A stretch of DNA of 64,000 nucleotides from positions 1,302,001 through 1,366,000 of the forward strand of contig NZ_CP125652.1 of the NCBI RefSeq assembly GCF_030053135.1, in the 5' to 3' direction. This DNA is from Rhizobium sp. BT04 (GTDB lineage Bacteria; Pseudomonadota; Alphaproteobacteria; Rhizobiales; Rhizobiaceae). Position 1 is the stretch's first letter. Every line of letters starts with the position of its first letter. Below the pieces are notes generated by a model that saw only the letters and a program-made list of their open reading frames with translations, was not told where the DNA came from and did no database searches. Of the stretch, positions 18,056-27,351 are shown in pieces. A program made the position numbers and the translations under genes.

Positions 18056-18490
18056 GTGACACCCACCCGTTATGCCTTTATCAAAGCCAGCTGGCACGCC
18101 GACATCGTCGACCGTGCCCTTGACGGCTTCTACCAGCTCATTCCGGCCGAGCAGGTCGATGTGTTCGATGTTCCCGGCGCATTCGAAATGCCGCTGCTAT
18201 CGCGCGACCTTGCCGCAACCGGGCGCTACGGTGCCGTCGTTGCTGCCGCTTTCGTCGTCGACGGCGGAATTTACCGCCATGAATTCGTCGCCCAGGCCGT
18301 CGTCGATGGGCTGATGCGCGCCGGCATGGATACCGGCGTACCAGTGCTGTCGGTTTCGCTGACGCCGCATCAATATCAGGAAACCGAACACCACAAACAG
18401 ATCTACCGCGCGCATTTCGTCGAGAAAGGGCGCGAGGCTGCAAAGGCGGCTTTGACGATCGGCAAAACCCGCGCTGCTCTCGCCGCGTAA
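18056..18490 (+). CDS. ribH2: 6,7-dimethyl-8-ribityllumazine synthase, type II (RibH2)
   Basis: A 144-residue lumazine synthase, which condenses 5-amino-6-ribitylamino-uracil with 3,4-dihydroxy-2-butanone 4-phosphate in riboflavin synthesis. Seen: ASWHADIVDRAL in place of the usual substrate-binding N-terminus, VPGAFEMPL, and SVSLTPHQYQETEHH near the C-terminus. The Trp in the N-terminal loop and the short, divergent helices match the type II enzyme of Brucella and Mesorhizobium rather than the icosahedral type I. It starts with GTG, with AAAGGAGA 6 bases upstream. It is preceded by an FMN riboswitch and not followed by other rib genes. Confidence 0.95.
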   Translation: MTPTRYAFIKASWHADIVDRALDGFYQLIPAEQVDVFDVPGAFEMPLLSRDLAATGRYGAVVAAAFVVDGGIYRHEFVAQAVVDGLMRAGMDTGVPVLSVSLTPHQYQETEHHKQIYRAHFVEKGREAAKAALTIGKTRAALAA

Positions 18491-18728
18491 GGGTATTCAT
18501 TTCCCTGCGCCGGCTCGACGGGCCGCAGAATGACAGACGAAGACGGCGGGAGCGGATCCCGCCGCCTCGTCGGATCGGCAGACGAGCGACGCCTAGTGTT
18601 GCAGCGGAATGCGCCAAACCACTCAATACCGACAGAATAATTGATTCGACGCCCTTGCCACGCTGTGGTCCACTGACCGCCGACATGTATCGCCATTCTT
18701 AATGCGTCCAAACCTCAAGGAGCTGAAG

Positions 18729-19418
18729 ATGAGCAATGCAATGCGCAGTGAAGCCCCCATCCAGACCCCGAATACACGGTCCGTCGACACCAAGCTCGAA
18801 GTGGTCGTCATCCCCGTTGCCGACGTCGACCGCGCCAAACGTTTTTATGACGGTCTGGGCTGGCGGCTCGACGCCGACTTTGCCAATGACGCCGATTTCC
18901 GCGTGATCCAGTTTACCCCGCCGGGCTCCGGCTGCGCGATCATCTTCGGCAAGAATGTCACCGCGGCGGCACCGGGCTCCGCCCAGGGGCTCTACCTGGT
19001 CGTCTCCGACATCGAGGCAGCCCGCCGCGATCTCATCGCTCGCGGCATCGAAGTGAGCGAAGTGTTCCATGACGCTGCCGGCGTCTATGCCGGCAAAGAC
19101 GAACCCTATCTCTTCGGACGGCTGCGCGTCGCCGGCCGCGATCCCGAGCACCGCAGCTATCGCTCCTTCGCCTCGTTCAAGGATCCGGACGGCAACGGCT
19201 GGCTGTTCCAGGAAGTCACCACACGACTACCCGGACGCATCGACGCCGACGAGACGAAATTCACGACGTCAAACGAGCTTGCGTCAGCACTGCGCCGCGC
19301 GGCAATCGCCCACGGCGAACACGAGAAGCGAAACGGCGGCAAGCATGACGAAGGCTGGCCGGACTGGTATGCCGAATACATGGTCAGCGAGCAGGCCGGC
19401 AGAGCGTTGCCGTTGTAG
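18729..19418 (+). CDS. VOC-family (glyoxalase-like) protein with C-terminal extension
   Basis: A 229-residue protein. A vicinal-oxygen-chelate domain covers residues 22-155 (LEVVVIPVADVDRAKRFYDGLGW, then FASFKDPDGNGWLFQEVT). About 75 further residues follow, with an Arg/His/Glu-rich segment and a Trp-rich end (EGWPDWYAEYMV). The start is chosen at the ATG with AAGGAGC upstream; an in-frame ATG 27 bases earlier is less well placed. Substrate unknown; the extension resembles those in VOC proteins annotated as possible DNA-damage or antibiotic-related proteins, but I cannot assign it. Confidence 0.85.
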   Translation: MSNAMRSEAPIQTPNTRSVDTKLEVVVIPVADVDRAKRFYDGLGWRLDADFANDADFRVIQFTPPGSGCAIIFGKNVTAAAPGSAQGLYLVVSDIEAARRDLIARGIEVSEVFHDAAGVYAGKDEPYLFGRLRVAGRDPEHRSYRSFASFKDPDGNGWLFQEVTTRLPGRIDADETKFTTSNELASALRRAAIAHGEHEKRNGGKHDEGWPDWYAEYMVSEQAGRALPL

Positions 19419-19559
19419 GCAAAGGCTGCGGCGTCATCGCAGACCGCAACACCAGCTGAAAAGCATCTCGGCCAATAAAAACTATCCCAACGATGATCGC
19501 GTCTCTGCTGCTTACCAAGTACTGACTGATATAATTTCGGCGCGGTAACCCGCCGGGCA

Positions 19560-20336
19560 TCAGCGGTCGAACATGTCCCGCCACTGCTTTTCCCCGATCA
19601 GACAGTCGGTCGCCGGCGGCGCGCCGGCTGTCTTCTGCACCGTTGCCGGCGTGGAAAGGCCGCTGATCTCCAGCACCAGCTTGCGGCGCACGGCAACGGC
19701 GAAATCCTCGATCTTGCGGACCGGCAGCACGAAGGCGCCGGGACCGCCGATGACGCAATCCTCGTAATATTTGTCGAGCCCATTGGGCGCATCGGAAGGC
19801 CGCAGCATGATAGCAAGGCCATTGATGATCATACCGGCCTCTACCGCCTTGTCGCGGGTCGGTGTGACGGGATTGCCTGAGTTGTTCGGGCCGTCGCCGG
19901 AAACGTCGATCACCTGTCGCCTGGACAGAAAGGGACTGGAAACAATCATGCTGGCGCCCTGGGCGATCGCGGTGGAGATCGATGTGCGCCGCTGCGTGGC
20001 GATCGGCCGGGCTTCGAGCTTGCCGGCAAAAGCAATCGCGTCCTCTTCCGTCTCGATCACCTGCCAGTCGATCACCGAATCCTGGACGACATAGCCTGCC
20101 CATTCGAAATAGCTGATGGCGATGCGGCCGGTGAGCCCGCCCTTCACCGCATCGATGAATTCCTTGTGCTTGAGTGCTTCGACATACCCCTCGCGCTGGA
20201 TGCCGATCTCCTCGAAATCCATCGACCGCGAGGTGTCGACGGCAAGCACGAGGGTCACGTCGACCTCATCTCCCCCCGCCCGCGCTGCCGGGACGAGGCC
20301 GGAAAGACCGATAAGCACCGCAAGCGTCGTCAGCAT
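19560..20336 (-). CDS. Secreted DUF1194 / von Willebrand factor A domain protein
   Basis: A 258-residue protein. It has a signal peptide (residues 1-20, ending PAARA) and then a DUF1194 VWA fold (about 25-225). The MIDAS motif DTSRS is present in VTLVLAVDTSRSMDFEEI, with a conserved Asp in QVIDVSGDGPNNSGN. Such proteins are expected in the periplasm and may bind divalent metal and a partner protein. The ATG at 20336 starts a sensible signal peptide; the longer frame to 20414 does not. Confidence 0.87.
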   Translation of the reverse strand: MLTTLAVLIGLSGLVPAARAGGDEVDVTLVLAVDTSRSMDFEEIGIQREGYVEALKHKEFIDAVKGGLTGRIAISYFEWAGYVVQDSVIDWQVIETEEDAIAFAGKLEARPIATQRRTSISTAIAQGASMIVSSPFLSRRQVIDVSGDGPNNSGNPVTPTRDKAVEAGMIINGLAIMLRPSDAPNGLDKYYEDCVIGGPGAFVLPVRKIEDFAVAVRRKLVLEISGLSTPATVQKTAGAPPATDCLIGEKQWRDMFDR

Positions 20337-20488
20337 TGGCAATCCAATCCCCGCGCCATCCAAGCCGGCAAACTCTAACACAGCTTGGCCGACGCAGGCC
20401 CCCCGCCCGCACATACGGCTTCAATTTTCGGTGATGTCCGGAACGTTTCCGTGGCGGCTGGAGCACCCGCCCCGCCCTTCGAAGGAAC

Positions 20489-21391
20489 TCAATGCAAGGG
20501 AAGCCACAACGGGTTCTTCCAAGCCTTCAGCGCCTCAAGAAAGACCTGCAATCTCGCGGGCAGGAAACGCCGTGTGGGATAGACGGCATGTACAAAGATT
20601 TCCTCGGACGACCAGTCCGGCAGCAGGCGGATGAGTTCGCCTCGTTTGATCTGCTCGTCGCAATAGGTCGAAGGCAACAATCCGATCCCGTGTCCGCGAT
20701 AGGTGAAGGCGCTCACCGTATCGAAATCCCGGCTCGATACCGGCCCCGACACGTGCAGGCGAACCGTTTTGCGCCCGCTCACCAGATGCCATTCCGCCTC
20801 ACCGTTGCGGCCGTTCAGCAGAACGCACCGATGGTCCTTCAGGTCTTCGGGCTTTAACGGGAGCACCCGACCTTTCAGATAGTCCGGTGTGGCGACCAGG
20901 TAGCGCACGCTCTTGCCGAACCGCTGCGCAACGATGCTCGAATCTTTGAGTTCGCCGAAACGGATGCCGAGATCGACATTCTCCGCGATGAGATCGAGGA
21001 ACAGGTTGGTGACGAAGAGATCGATCTGGATATCGGGATATGTCTTCAGGAAGGCAGAGACAAATTCGTAAAACACCTCCTGCCCGAAAATGACCGGCAC
21101 GGAAATCTTCAGCAGGCCTTCGGGTTTTCTCTGCGTTTGCGTGAGCACCTGCTCGGCATCGAGGATATGGGCGAGCGGCTCGCGGCATTGATCGTAATAG
21201 GCGCGGCCCTGCGCGGTCAGGCTGAGCTTGCGGGTCGTCCGCTGCAGCAGCGTCACCCCAAGCTGCTCCTCCAGCGACGTCACCTTCCGGCTGACCGTCG
21301 ATACCGGCATACCAAGCGAATGGGCGGCGCGGCTGAAGCTGCCGTACTGCGCCACCTTCACGAACACGGCGATATCGTTGAGATCGGCCAT
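20489..21391 (-). CDS. LysR-family transcriptional regulator (CrgA-like)
   Basis: A 300-residue LysR regulator. The HTH is at about 1-60 (MADLNDIAVFVKVAQYGSF, then LGMPVSTVSRKVTSLEEQLG and LLQRTTRKLSLT). The effector domain is at about 90-290. It is divergent from the SDR-RidA pair, with 188 bases between the starts, and is their likely regulator. Confidence 0.92.
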   Translation of the reverse strand: MADLNDIAVFVKVAQYGSFSRAAHSLGMPVSTVSRKVTSLEEQLGVTLLQRTTRKLSLTAQGRAYYDQCREPLAHILDAEQVLTQTQRKPEGLLKISVPVIFGQEVFYEFVSAFLKTYPDIQIDLFVTNLFLDLIAENVDLGIRFGELKDSSIVAQRFGKSVRYLVATPDYLKGRVLPLKPEDLKDHRCVLLNGRNGEAEWHLVSGRKTVRLHVSGPVSSRDFDTVSAFTYRGHGIGLLPSTYCDEQIKRGELIRLLPDWSSEEIFVHAVYPTRRFLPARLQVFLEALKAWKNPLWLPLH

Positions 21392-21579
21392 GGCTGATTT
21401 TTGCACAGGCGCAAAAGAGAATCCAGATATTTCCATCTAATCGAGGAATGGCGCTTTCGCCATATTCACCTTGCGAACACAGACAACCCGATGGAGGCGC
21501 ATTCGCAGCAGCCCCATCTCGAGCGACCCGTCCTTCACAAGCAAGGCCCGTTGCCCGAACCAATCTTTTGGAGATCAAC

Positions 21580-22305
21580 ATGAGTACGGCAAAAACAGTG
21601 ATCGTCACGGGCGCCTCCCAGGGTATCGGAGCAGGCCTCGTCAACGCCTTCGTCGAGCGCGGCTATAATGTCGTCGCCACCTCACGCCAGGTCAGCGCTT
21701 CGGATGCCTTCAAGGCCTCGGACAAGCTGGCGCTCGTTGATGGCGACATCGGCGATGCCGAAACCGCAGCGCGGGTGACAAGGGCAGCAATCGGCCGGTT
21801 CGGTTCGATTGACGGCCTCGTCAACAATGCCGGCATTTTCTTGGCCAAGCCGTTCGTCGATTTCACGATGGCAGACTTCCGGAAATTGTCCTCGACCAAT
21901 CTCGAAGGCTTCATCCATCTGACCCAACTGGTCGTCAGGCAGATGCTCACGCAGAAGTCAGGCGGCAGCGTCGTCAGCATCACCACGCCATTGACCGATC
22001 ATCCGATCGCCGGCTTCTCCGCTTCGGTATCGATGATGACGAAGGGCGGCATCAACGCAATCTCCAAGAACCTGGCGATGGAATATGCGAACGAGAAAAT
22101 TCGCTTCAATATTGTGGCTCCAGGTGTGGTGGACACGCCGCTGCACAAGGACAATCCGAAGGACTTCCTGACGACGCTGTCGCCGATGGTGGGCATATCA
22201 AATGTCGAGGAGATCGTCGACGCAGTCGTCTTTCTCACCGAAGCGCCGCGCGTAACCGGGGAGGTGCTGCACGTCGACGGCGGCGCACATCTGGGCAGAT
22301 GGTAG
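21580..22305 (+). CDS. Short-chain dehydrogenase/reductase (SDR)
   Basis: A 241-residue classical SDR. The nucleotide motif is TGASQGIGAGL (residues about 10-20), followed by NNAGIF and Ser in SVVSITTPLTDHP. The usual YxxxK catalytic motif is not found at its place; the equivalent region reads FSASVSMMTKGGINAISK, so the Tyr appears replaced (Val/Ser-Met) while the Lys remains. The C-terminal GEVLHVDGGAHLGRW end is normal. GGAG precedes the ATG. It overlaps the RidA gene by 7 bases, so the two are coupled. Confidence 0.9.
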   Translation: MSTAKTVIVTGASQGIGAGLVNAFVERGYNVVATSRQVSASDAFKASDKLALVDGDIGDAETAARVTRAAIGRFGSIDGLVNNAGIFLAKPFVDFTMADFRKLSSTNLEGFIHLTQLVVRQMLTQKSGGSVVSITTPLTDHPIAGFSASVSMMTKGGINAISKNLAMEYANEKIRFNIVAPGVVDTPLHKDNPKDFLTTLSPMVGISNVEEIVDAVVFLTEAPRVTGEVLHVDGGAHLGRW

Positions 22306-22787
22306 ACCATGCGAAAGCGCAGGCAGCCGGCGCGGAACGGCGGCTGCAGGAACTTGGCATTGCGCTTCCCCCGCCGCCGACACCCTTTGGGGCCTATGTC
22401 GAAGCGATAAGGACCGGCAATCTGGTCTTCTTCAGCGGGATGCTGCCGGTCGTCGGCCATGAGCCGCGCTATATCGGCCGCGTCGGCGGTGTTCTGACGG
22501 CCGAAGACGGCAGGAAGGCGGCCGAAACGGCAACGCTGAGCGCGCTCGCAGCCGCCAGGGACCATCTCGGTTCACTGGACAGGGTCGTCAGGGTCGTCAA
22601 GCTCGGCGTCTATATCGCGACCGAAGGCGATTTCCGCGACCATCCGAAGGTTGCGGACGGAGCATCTGAAATGCTGCTTGCGGTCTTCGGCGAGGAAAAG
22701 CTCTCAGGCCGCGTCGTGCTCGGCGTCGCCAGCCTGCCCCTCGGCCTGCCGATCGAACTTGAACTGGTCCTCGAAGTCGAGGATTGA
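22299..22787 (+). CDS. RidA (YjgF/YER057c) family protein
   Basis: A 162-residue protein with the RidA fold: FGAYVEAIRTGNLVFFSGMLP, then AAETATLSALAAARDHLGSL and VVRVVKLGVYIATEGDF. RidA proteins deaminate reactive enamines/imines. The conserved Arg near the C-terminus of true RidA (IEVEAVA-) is replaced by PIELELVLEV, and the RVVLGVASLPLG block fits the YjgF-like subgroup. Coupled to the SDR gene, it may hydrolyse or protect against an intermediate of that pathway. Confidence 0.88.
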   Translation: MVDHAKAQAAGAERRLQELGIALPPPPTPFGAYVEAIRTGNLVFFSGMLPVVGHEPRYIGRVGGVLTAEDGRKAAETATLSALAAARDHLGSLDRVVRVVKLGVYIATEGDFRDHPKVADGASEMLLAVFGEEKLSGRVVLGVASLPLGLPIELELVLEVED

Positions 22788-22925
22788 CAATAGCCGGGCG
22801 CGCTCCGGCCCGCCCTGCTCACCGCCCCTGCATTCTTGGCTTCGCTTGCGCTCAGCGCATTCGCGCCAGCGACGAACGCCTTGAGCGGCAAGCGAAAAGC
22901 AAATGAGGGTGTTAACAACCCACTC

Positions 22926-23465
22926 TCACATCGCCACCAACAGCAGCACATAGGCAATCACGCTCACCATCAGCCCACGAAACGCAAAGGTGACGCAGCG
23001 ATATTTGTTGCGGGCGATGGTGGAGAGGATGTTGGCGTTTTCGAGATATTGGTCGAAGAGGTAACGCTCGTCGCGCCTGAGTGCCGCCTCGAAGAACATG
23101 TCGCGATGGCCGGGCCAGGCGCCCCAGAACAGCGAGGTCGAGCTGTCCAAACGGCGCGGCAGCACGACGAGAATGGCCGACAGGATTGAAAAGACCGAAG
23201 CTGCGGCAAGCAGGCCCGAGAACAACATGCCGCCCGGCGTCCCGCCGATATAACGTGCCGGGTTGAAGACCGCCCTCACCTCGCTTGAGCTCACCAGGAA
23301 GGCGAGCATAAAAGTAAAGATATAGGCAGCCTTCTGATCAGAAATCTTGATCTGATCATAGAATATGTCATTGATTTTCTTGATATGGTCGAAATACTCG
23401 ACACCAATATCCATGCTCGACGGCTTACTCAGCATGATCTCAGTTGCACTTTCGAAGTCGCTCAC
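22926..23465 (-). CDS. PycTM-like (DUF5706, Pycsar effector family) membrane protein
   Basis: A 179-residue protein. A soluble N-terminus is followed by QIKISDQKAAYIFTFMLAF (about 37-55), the D-x-K-A motif and first membrane helix of DUF5706/PycTM proteins. A second helix lies at about 78-100 (GGMLFSGLLAAASVFSILSA). The family block LDSSTSLFWGAW comes next, then DQYLENANILSTIARNKYR and a last helix, LMVSVIAYVLLLV. The start is GTG (23465) with GGAG 7 bases upstream. PycTM proteins elsewhere respond to cCMP/cUMP and damage the membrane. Here it is divergent from the FecR-barrel/CHASE2-cyclase operon, not next to a typical PycC. Family call is by motif; function is inference. Confidence 0.7.
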   Translation of the reverse strand: MSDFESATEIMLSKPSSMDIGVEYFDHIKKINDIFYDQIKISDQKAAYIFTFMLAFLVSSSEVRAVFNPARYIGGTPGGMLFSGLLAAASVFSILSAILVVLPRRLDSSTSLFWGAWPGHRDMFFEAALRRDERYLFDQYLENANILSTIARNKYRCVTFAFRGLMVSVIAYVLLLVAM

Positions 23466-23530
23466 GTGATTACTCCACCCTCAAGTGTTTCCCTGATATT
23501 ACACTTGGATAGGAAAGCAAGAACACGTGT
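23463..23530. promoter_or_regulatory. Two CACGTG palindromes in the PycTM-like / FecR divergent promoter region
   Basis: TCACGTGA at 23462-23469 and ACACGTGT at 23523-23530 are both 8-base palindromes with a CACGTG core, 61 bases apart. The first overlaps the GTG start of the PycTM-like gene. They could be sites for one shared regulator. No known rhizobial regulator is assigned. Confidence 0.3.
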
Positions 23531-23592
23531 GCAGCGCGCTTGACTTTTCTTTTCTACACGGACAAAGGGGAGTGGGGTATGGGGTTGAGGTC

Positions 23593-26500
23593 ATGCGGGG
23601 GCATTCCAAACACATCTTTCACGCAGGGGTAGCGTTGGCGCTTGCTCTGCCTGCTTTCGGGTCGCCGGCAATGGCCGATCCCGTGCAGCGCGCAACCCCG
23701 GTCGCCGGATCCGTCATCGCCCGCAAGACCGGCGAGGAGGTCCGCTTCATCGACGTGTCGAACTGGCGCATCGTCGACATCAATCAGGATCTCCTGACCG
23801 GCGATGTGCTGCGCACCAATGCCAACGGCCAGCTCGCCATCGTCTTTTCCGACCACACGCAGGTCCGCCTCGGCCGCAATTCCTCGCTGCAGGTCAAGAA
23901 GATGGCCGCGAGCGGTGACACTGTGCTCAACCTCCAGTCCGGCACCATCTGGGCACGCGCCGAGCGCGGCGGCCAGGGCCTGACGGTGGAAACACCGGCC
24001 GCCGCCGCCGCTATCCGCGGCACGGACTGGACCATGACCGTCGAAGGCGCCAAGACCTCGATGATCGTGCTCGAAGGCCGCGTGGCGCTTAGCAACCCGC
24101 AGGGCAGCGTCGATGTGAACGAGGGCGAAGGGGCGGTCGCCACGATCGGCCAGGCACCGCACAAGATCATCAGCGTCAATCCTGACGACCGCGAGCAGAT
24201 GCTCTTCTATCTGGATCTGCGCGACGGCTTCGATCTGATGCCGACTTCGCCGCTGCGTGCCGACCGCATGGCGACGGAGCGCCGCCGCCTGCTGGCGCTG
24301 CCGCCGGAGCGCCGCACCACCGAAGACTGGCTGGAACTGGCCGAAGTGCAGAGCGCCTTCGATGGACGCCAGGCCGCTGCCGCAACGCTTGAGAACATCC
24401 GCGGCCGCAAGCTGACGGCAGCCCAGCAGGCGCGCGTCGATCTGATCGACGCCACCATCGCCGGCTCCGAAAAGCGCTATGGCGATGCCGCCAAGCTTTT
24501 CCAGAAGGCCCTGCCGCATCTCGACCCGACACGCCGCAACATGGCCCAATATGGCGGCTATTTTGCCCGTTCGCTTGCCGACCCCACCCATGCCGAACCA
24601 CCGCCGGCCAGCACCACCGGCCCCTATGGCGCAATCATGCAGGCCTATACGGCGGGCTTCCTGGAGAACCCGCGCGTGGCGCTCGAGATCATAAAGAAAG
24701 CGGAACAGCGCTATCCTGATGATCCGACCCTGCCGGCCGTGCGCGCCCAACTGGCGGAGCTCGTCGATGACCGTGAGCAGATGAAGGAAGCAATCGAACG
24801 CTCACTGGCGCTCGACCCTGATCATCCGATGGCGCTCGCCGCCCGCGCAGGCTACAAGGCAAACTATGAGAGCGACATCAACGGCGCGCTCGCCGACCTC
24901 AATCGTGCGATCGAACTCGCGCCCGGCGGGTCGAGCACGCTGAATTCGCTCGGCCTGCTGCAGAGTTCTCGCGATGCCAACGGCGAAGCGGAAAAGGCCT
25001 TCAAGAGGGCGATCGCGCTCGATCCGCAGGACCCGCTGCTGCACGCGAACCTCGCAATCCTCTATCTCGATCAGGCGCGCATGAAGGAGGCCAAGCGCGA
25101 GATCGACACCGCGATCGCCCTCGATCCCTCCTTCGATCTCGCCCTGCTTGCCCGCGGCCGCTACTACCTGCAATCCGGAGAGCGCGACAAGGCGCTGCAA
25201 GACCTGCTCGCCGCCAGCACCGCCAATCCCGCGCATTCGCAGTCGCAGTTCATGCTGGCCGCCGCCCATTACGAAAAGGGCGACCGGCTGCCATCCGAGC
25301 AGGCGCTCGACAACGCCAACCGTCTCGACGACGACGATCCGGTCATCTCGGCCTTCCGTACGGCGATCGATATCGACGATTACGATTCAGATGGCGCGAT
25401 CCGCGATGCGCAGGAATTCCTGCGCCGCTCGCGCGCCCGTGGCGGTGATTATAGTGGGCTCGGCGCCAATGCGAGCGCCGGCTCGACACTGAACAACGCC
25501 TTCCGGCTGCAAGGTCTGGATGCCTGGGGCCGATATTATGGCGATGCGGTTTTCGATCCTTTCAAAGGCAGCGGTTATGTCGATCAGTCGATCAAGGGCA
25601 GCATCCTTCCTTTCGTCAACGCAACGAACTTCAGCGACGACAATATCATTCAGAACCGCGGCAACGCGTCGAGCTACTCATCCTTCATCCAGGGCTTGCT
25701 GATTTCTCCGCACATGCTCTCCGGCCGTTCCCGCTCGGCATCGCTCTTCGATGTCCCCTTCATCGAAGGCTCGCTCGGTGGCGGCATCAATAGCGTCGAC
25801 GGCCATACAAGGCGGATCGGCGAGGCCGATATCCAAGGCTATTCCAACGAAACCATCCCGATCAGCTTTTATGGCAATCTGGGCTGGGAAGAGCTGGCGC
25901 TTGATCGCGACTACCGGGATTTCGGCGGGGTTCAGACAGACAACAAGCTGCTGAGCGCCAACGGCTATCTCACGGCAACCGTCACGCCTGACGATCGCGT
26001 GGTAGCCTTCGTCAACCATGCCAAGAACGATGGAACACTGAGTGCGCAGACGCAGGGCACGACACTGACGGACCTGTTCAATCTGGCAGGCTTTCCGATC
26101 AGGACGACGGTATTGCCGGAATTTGTCGGCCGCGATGTTGAAAACGAGATAACCAACGCCGGCATTGGCTGGAGCCACACCTTTGCCTATGAAAACATAT
26201 TGAACGGCGCATTCTTCTATTCGGATATCAAGTCGCGAACGGCAATCTCTCTTCAGGTCGACGATGCTCCGGTTTTACCCCTGCCCGACCCGGACATCAT
26301 TCCTGTTCTGGATACGGGCGAGAACACGACCTCCAAAACCTACATCGGTGCTCTCAACCATTCCATCGGCAGCGGCCCGCTGACATGGCGATACGGTATC
26401 GAAGGCGGCTGGATCGATACCAGCACGACGACCTCCTCCCGCCTTTATGAACTCGTTCCTCTCGTCCCACTCATCCCGGAAATAAACGAAGGTCCGACCA

Positions 26501-27351
26501 CTACGAGCAACACCGTCAATATCGGTCGCGCCTATGTCGATGTGCTGCATGAGATCACGCCGGACCTCAAGGGCGAATACGCCTTGTTTGCCACACGCCT
26601 GGAAGGCGACGGCATCGATATCAGCCGGCTGGAGCCGCGCTTCGGCCTCGCCTGGACGCCGGTTCAAGGCCACTGGCTACGGGCCGCCTTTATGCGGCAA
26701 AGCTTTGATACCACCGTGCCGACCCTTGCGCCGATCGGCATACTCGGGCTGCAGGCCAACCAGTTTTCCGCCAATCCGCAGGGCTATACGGATACGGTCG
26801 CCCTGCAGTGGGATGCCGAATGGACCGACCGCTTCTTCACATCGGTCGAGTACCAGCATCAGGAACTGCACGATTTCTCGATCGATCTACCGCTGATCTC
26901 GCTTCCATCGGATACCAGCCTGCCGATCTCGCGCGGCAGCATCGATCGCGCTGCCGTCACTGCCAACGTCGCGCTTGGCAACGGTTTCGGCCTTTCGGCC
27001 ACCTATGCCTATATGGATTCGGAAAACAGGGATCCGCTTGAGCCGATCTATGGCGGCCCTCTTCCCTTCATACCGCAAAATTCGGGGCAGATTGCGCTGA
27101 CCTGGGTCAACGAAGCCAAGGTCAAGGCAACGGTTGCCGCCAACTATATCGGCGAGCGTGACGGCGATCGGGTTGGCACCAAGCTCGACGACTATTGGAG
27201 CCTCGACGCCCACCTGGTCTGGGAACCGTTCGACAAGCGCATCGAGCTGGAAGCGGCCGCCTATAACCTGCTCGACGAGGACTTCGAGATCACGCCCGGC
27301 GTGCCCGGCTGGGGCCGCGCCTTCAAGGGCACGCTCAAAGTCCGCTTCTGA
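23593..27351 (+). CDS. FecR-TPR-outer-membrane beta-barrel fusion protein
   Basis: A 1252-residue protein. The signal peptide is residues 1-30 (FGSPAMA/DP). A FecR domain (about 35-190) has GDVLRTNANGQLAIVFSD and VETPAAAAAIRGTDWTM. TPR-like repeats cover about 230-600, e.g. LALDPDHPMALAARAGY and AIALDPQDPLLHANLAILY. From about 640 to the end is a beta-barrel with alternating aromatic/polar strands; the last residues GTLKVRF end in Phe, the signal for Bam-mediated insertion. No TonB box or plug is evident. The stop TGA overlaps the ATG of the CHASE2-cyclase gene (TGATG). The start was chosen at 23593 to give a good signal peptide; GTG 23527 would not. The predicted role is sensing or scaffolding from the outer membrane to the periplasmic CHASE2 domain (inference). 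Confidence 0.92.
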   Translation: MRGHSKHIFHAGVALALALPAFGSPAMADPVQRATPVAGSVIARKTGEEVRFIDVSNWRIVDINQDLLTGDVLRTNANGQLAIVFSDHTQVRLGRNSSLQVKKMAASGDTVLNLQSGTIWARAERGGQGLTVETPAAAAAIRGTDWTMTVEGAKTSMIVLEGRVALSNPQGSVDVNEGEGAVATIGQAPHKIISVNPDDREQMLFYLDLRDGFDLMPTSPLRADRMATERRRLLALPPERRTTEDWLELAEVQSAFDGRQAAAATLENIRGRKLTAAQQARVDLIDATIAGSEKRYGDAAKLFQKALPHLDPTRRNMAQYGGYFARSLADPTHAEPPPASTTGPYGAIMQAYTAGFLENPRVALEIIKKAEQRYPDDPTLPAVRAQLAELVDDREQMKEAIERSLALDPDHPMALAARAGYKANYESDINGALADLNRAIELAPGGSSTLNSLGLLQSSRDANGEAEKAFKRAIALDPQDPLLHANLAILYLDQARMKEAKREIDTAIALDPSFDLALLARGRYYLQSGERDKALQDLLAASTANPAHSQSQFMLAAAHYEKGDRLPSEQALDNANRLDDDDPVISAFRTAIDIDDYDSDGAIRDAQEFLRRSRARGGDYSGLGANASAGSTLNNAFRLQGLDAWGRYYGDAVFDPFKGSGYVDQSIKGSILPFVNATNFSDDNIIQNRGNASSYSSFIQGLLISPHMLSGRSRSASLFDVPFIEGSLGGGINSVDGHTRRIGEADIQGYSNETIPISFYGNLGWEELALDRDYRDFGGVQTDNKLLSANGYLTATVTPDDRVVAFVNHAKNDGTLSAQTQGTTLTDLFNLAGFPIRTTVLPEFVGRDVENEITNAGIGWSHTFAYENILNGAFFYSDIKSRTAISLQVDDAPVLPLPDPDIIPVLDTGENTTSKTYIGALNHSIGSGPLTWRYGIEGGWIDTSTTTSSRLYELVPLVPLIPEINEGPTTTSNTVNIGRAYVDVLHEITPDLKGEYALFATRLEGDGIDISRLEPRFGLAWTPVQGHWLRAAFMRQSFDTTVPTLAPIGILGLQANQFSANPQGYTDTVALQWDAEWTDRFFTSVEYQHQELHDFSIDLPLISLPSDTSLPISRGSIDRAAVTANVALGNGFGLSATYAYMDSENRDPLEPIYGGPLPFIPQNSGQIALTWVNEAKVKATVAANYIGERDGDRVGTKLDDYWSLDAHLVWEPFDKRIELEAAAYNLLDEDFEITPGVPGWGRAFKGTLKVRF

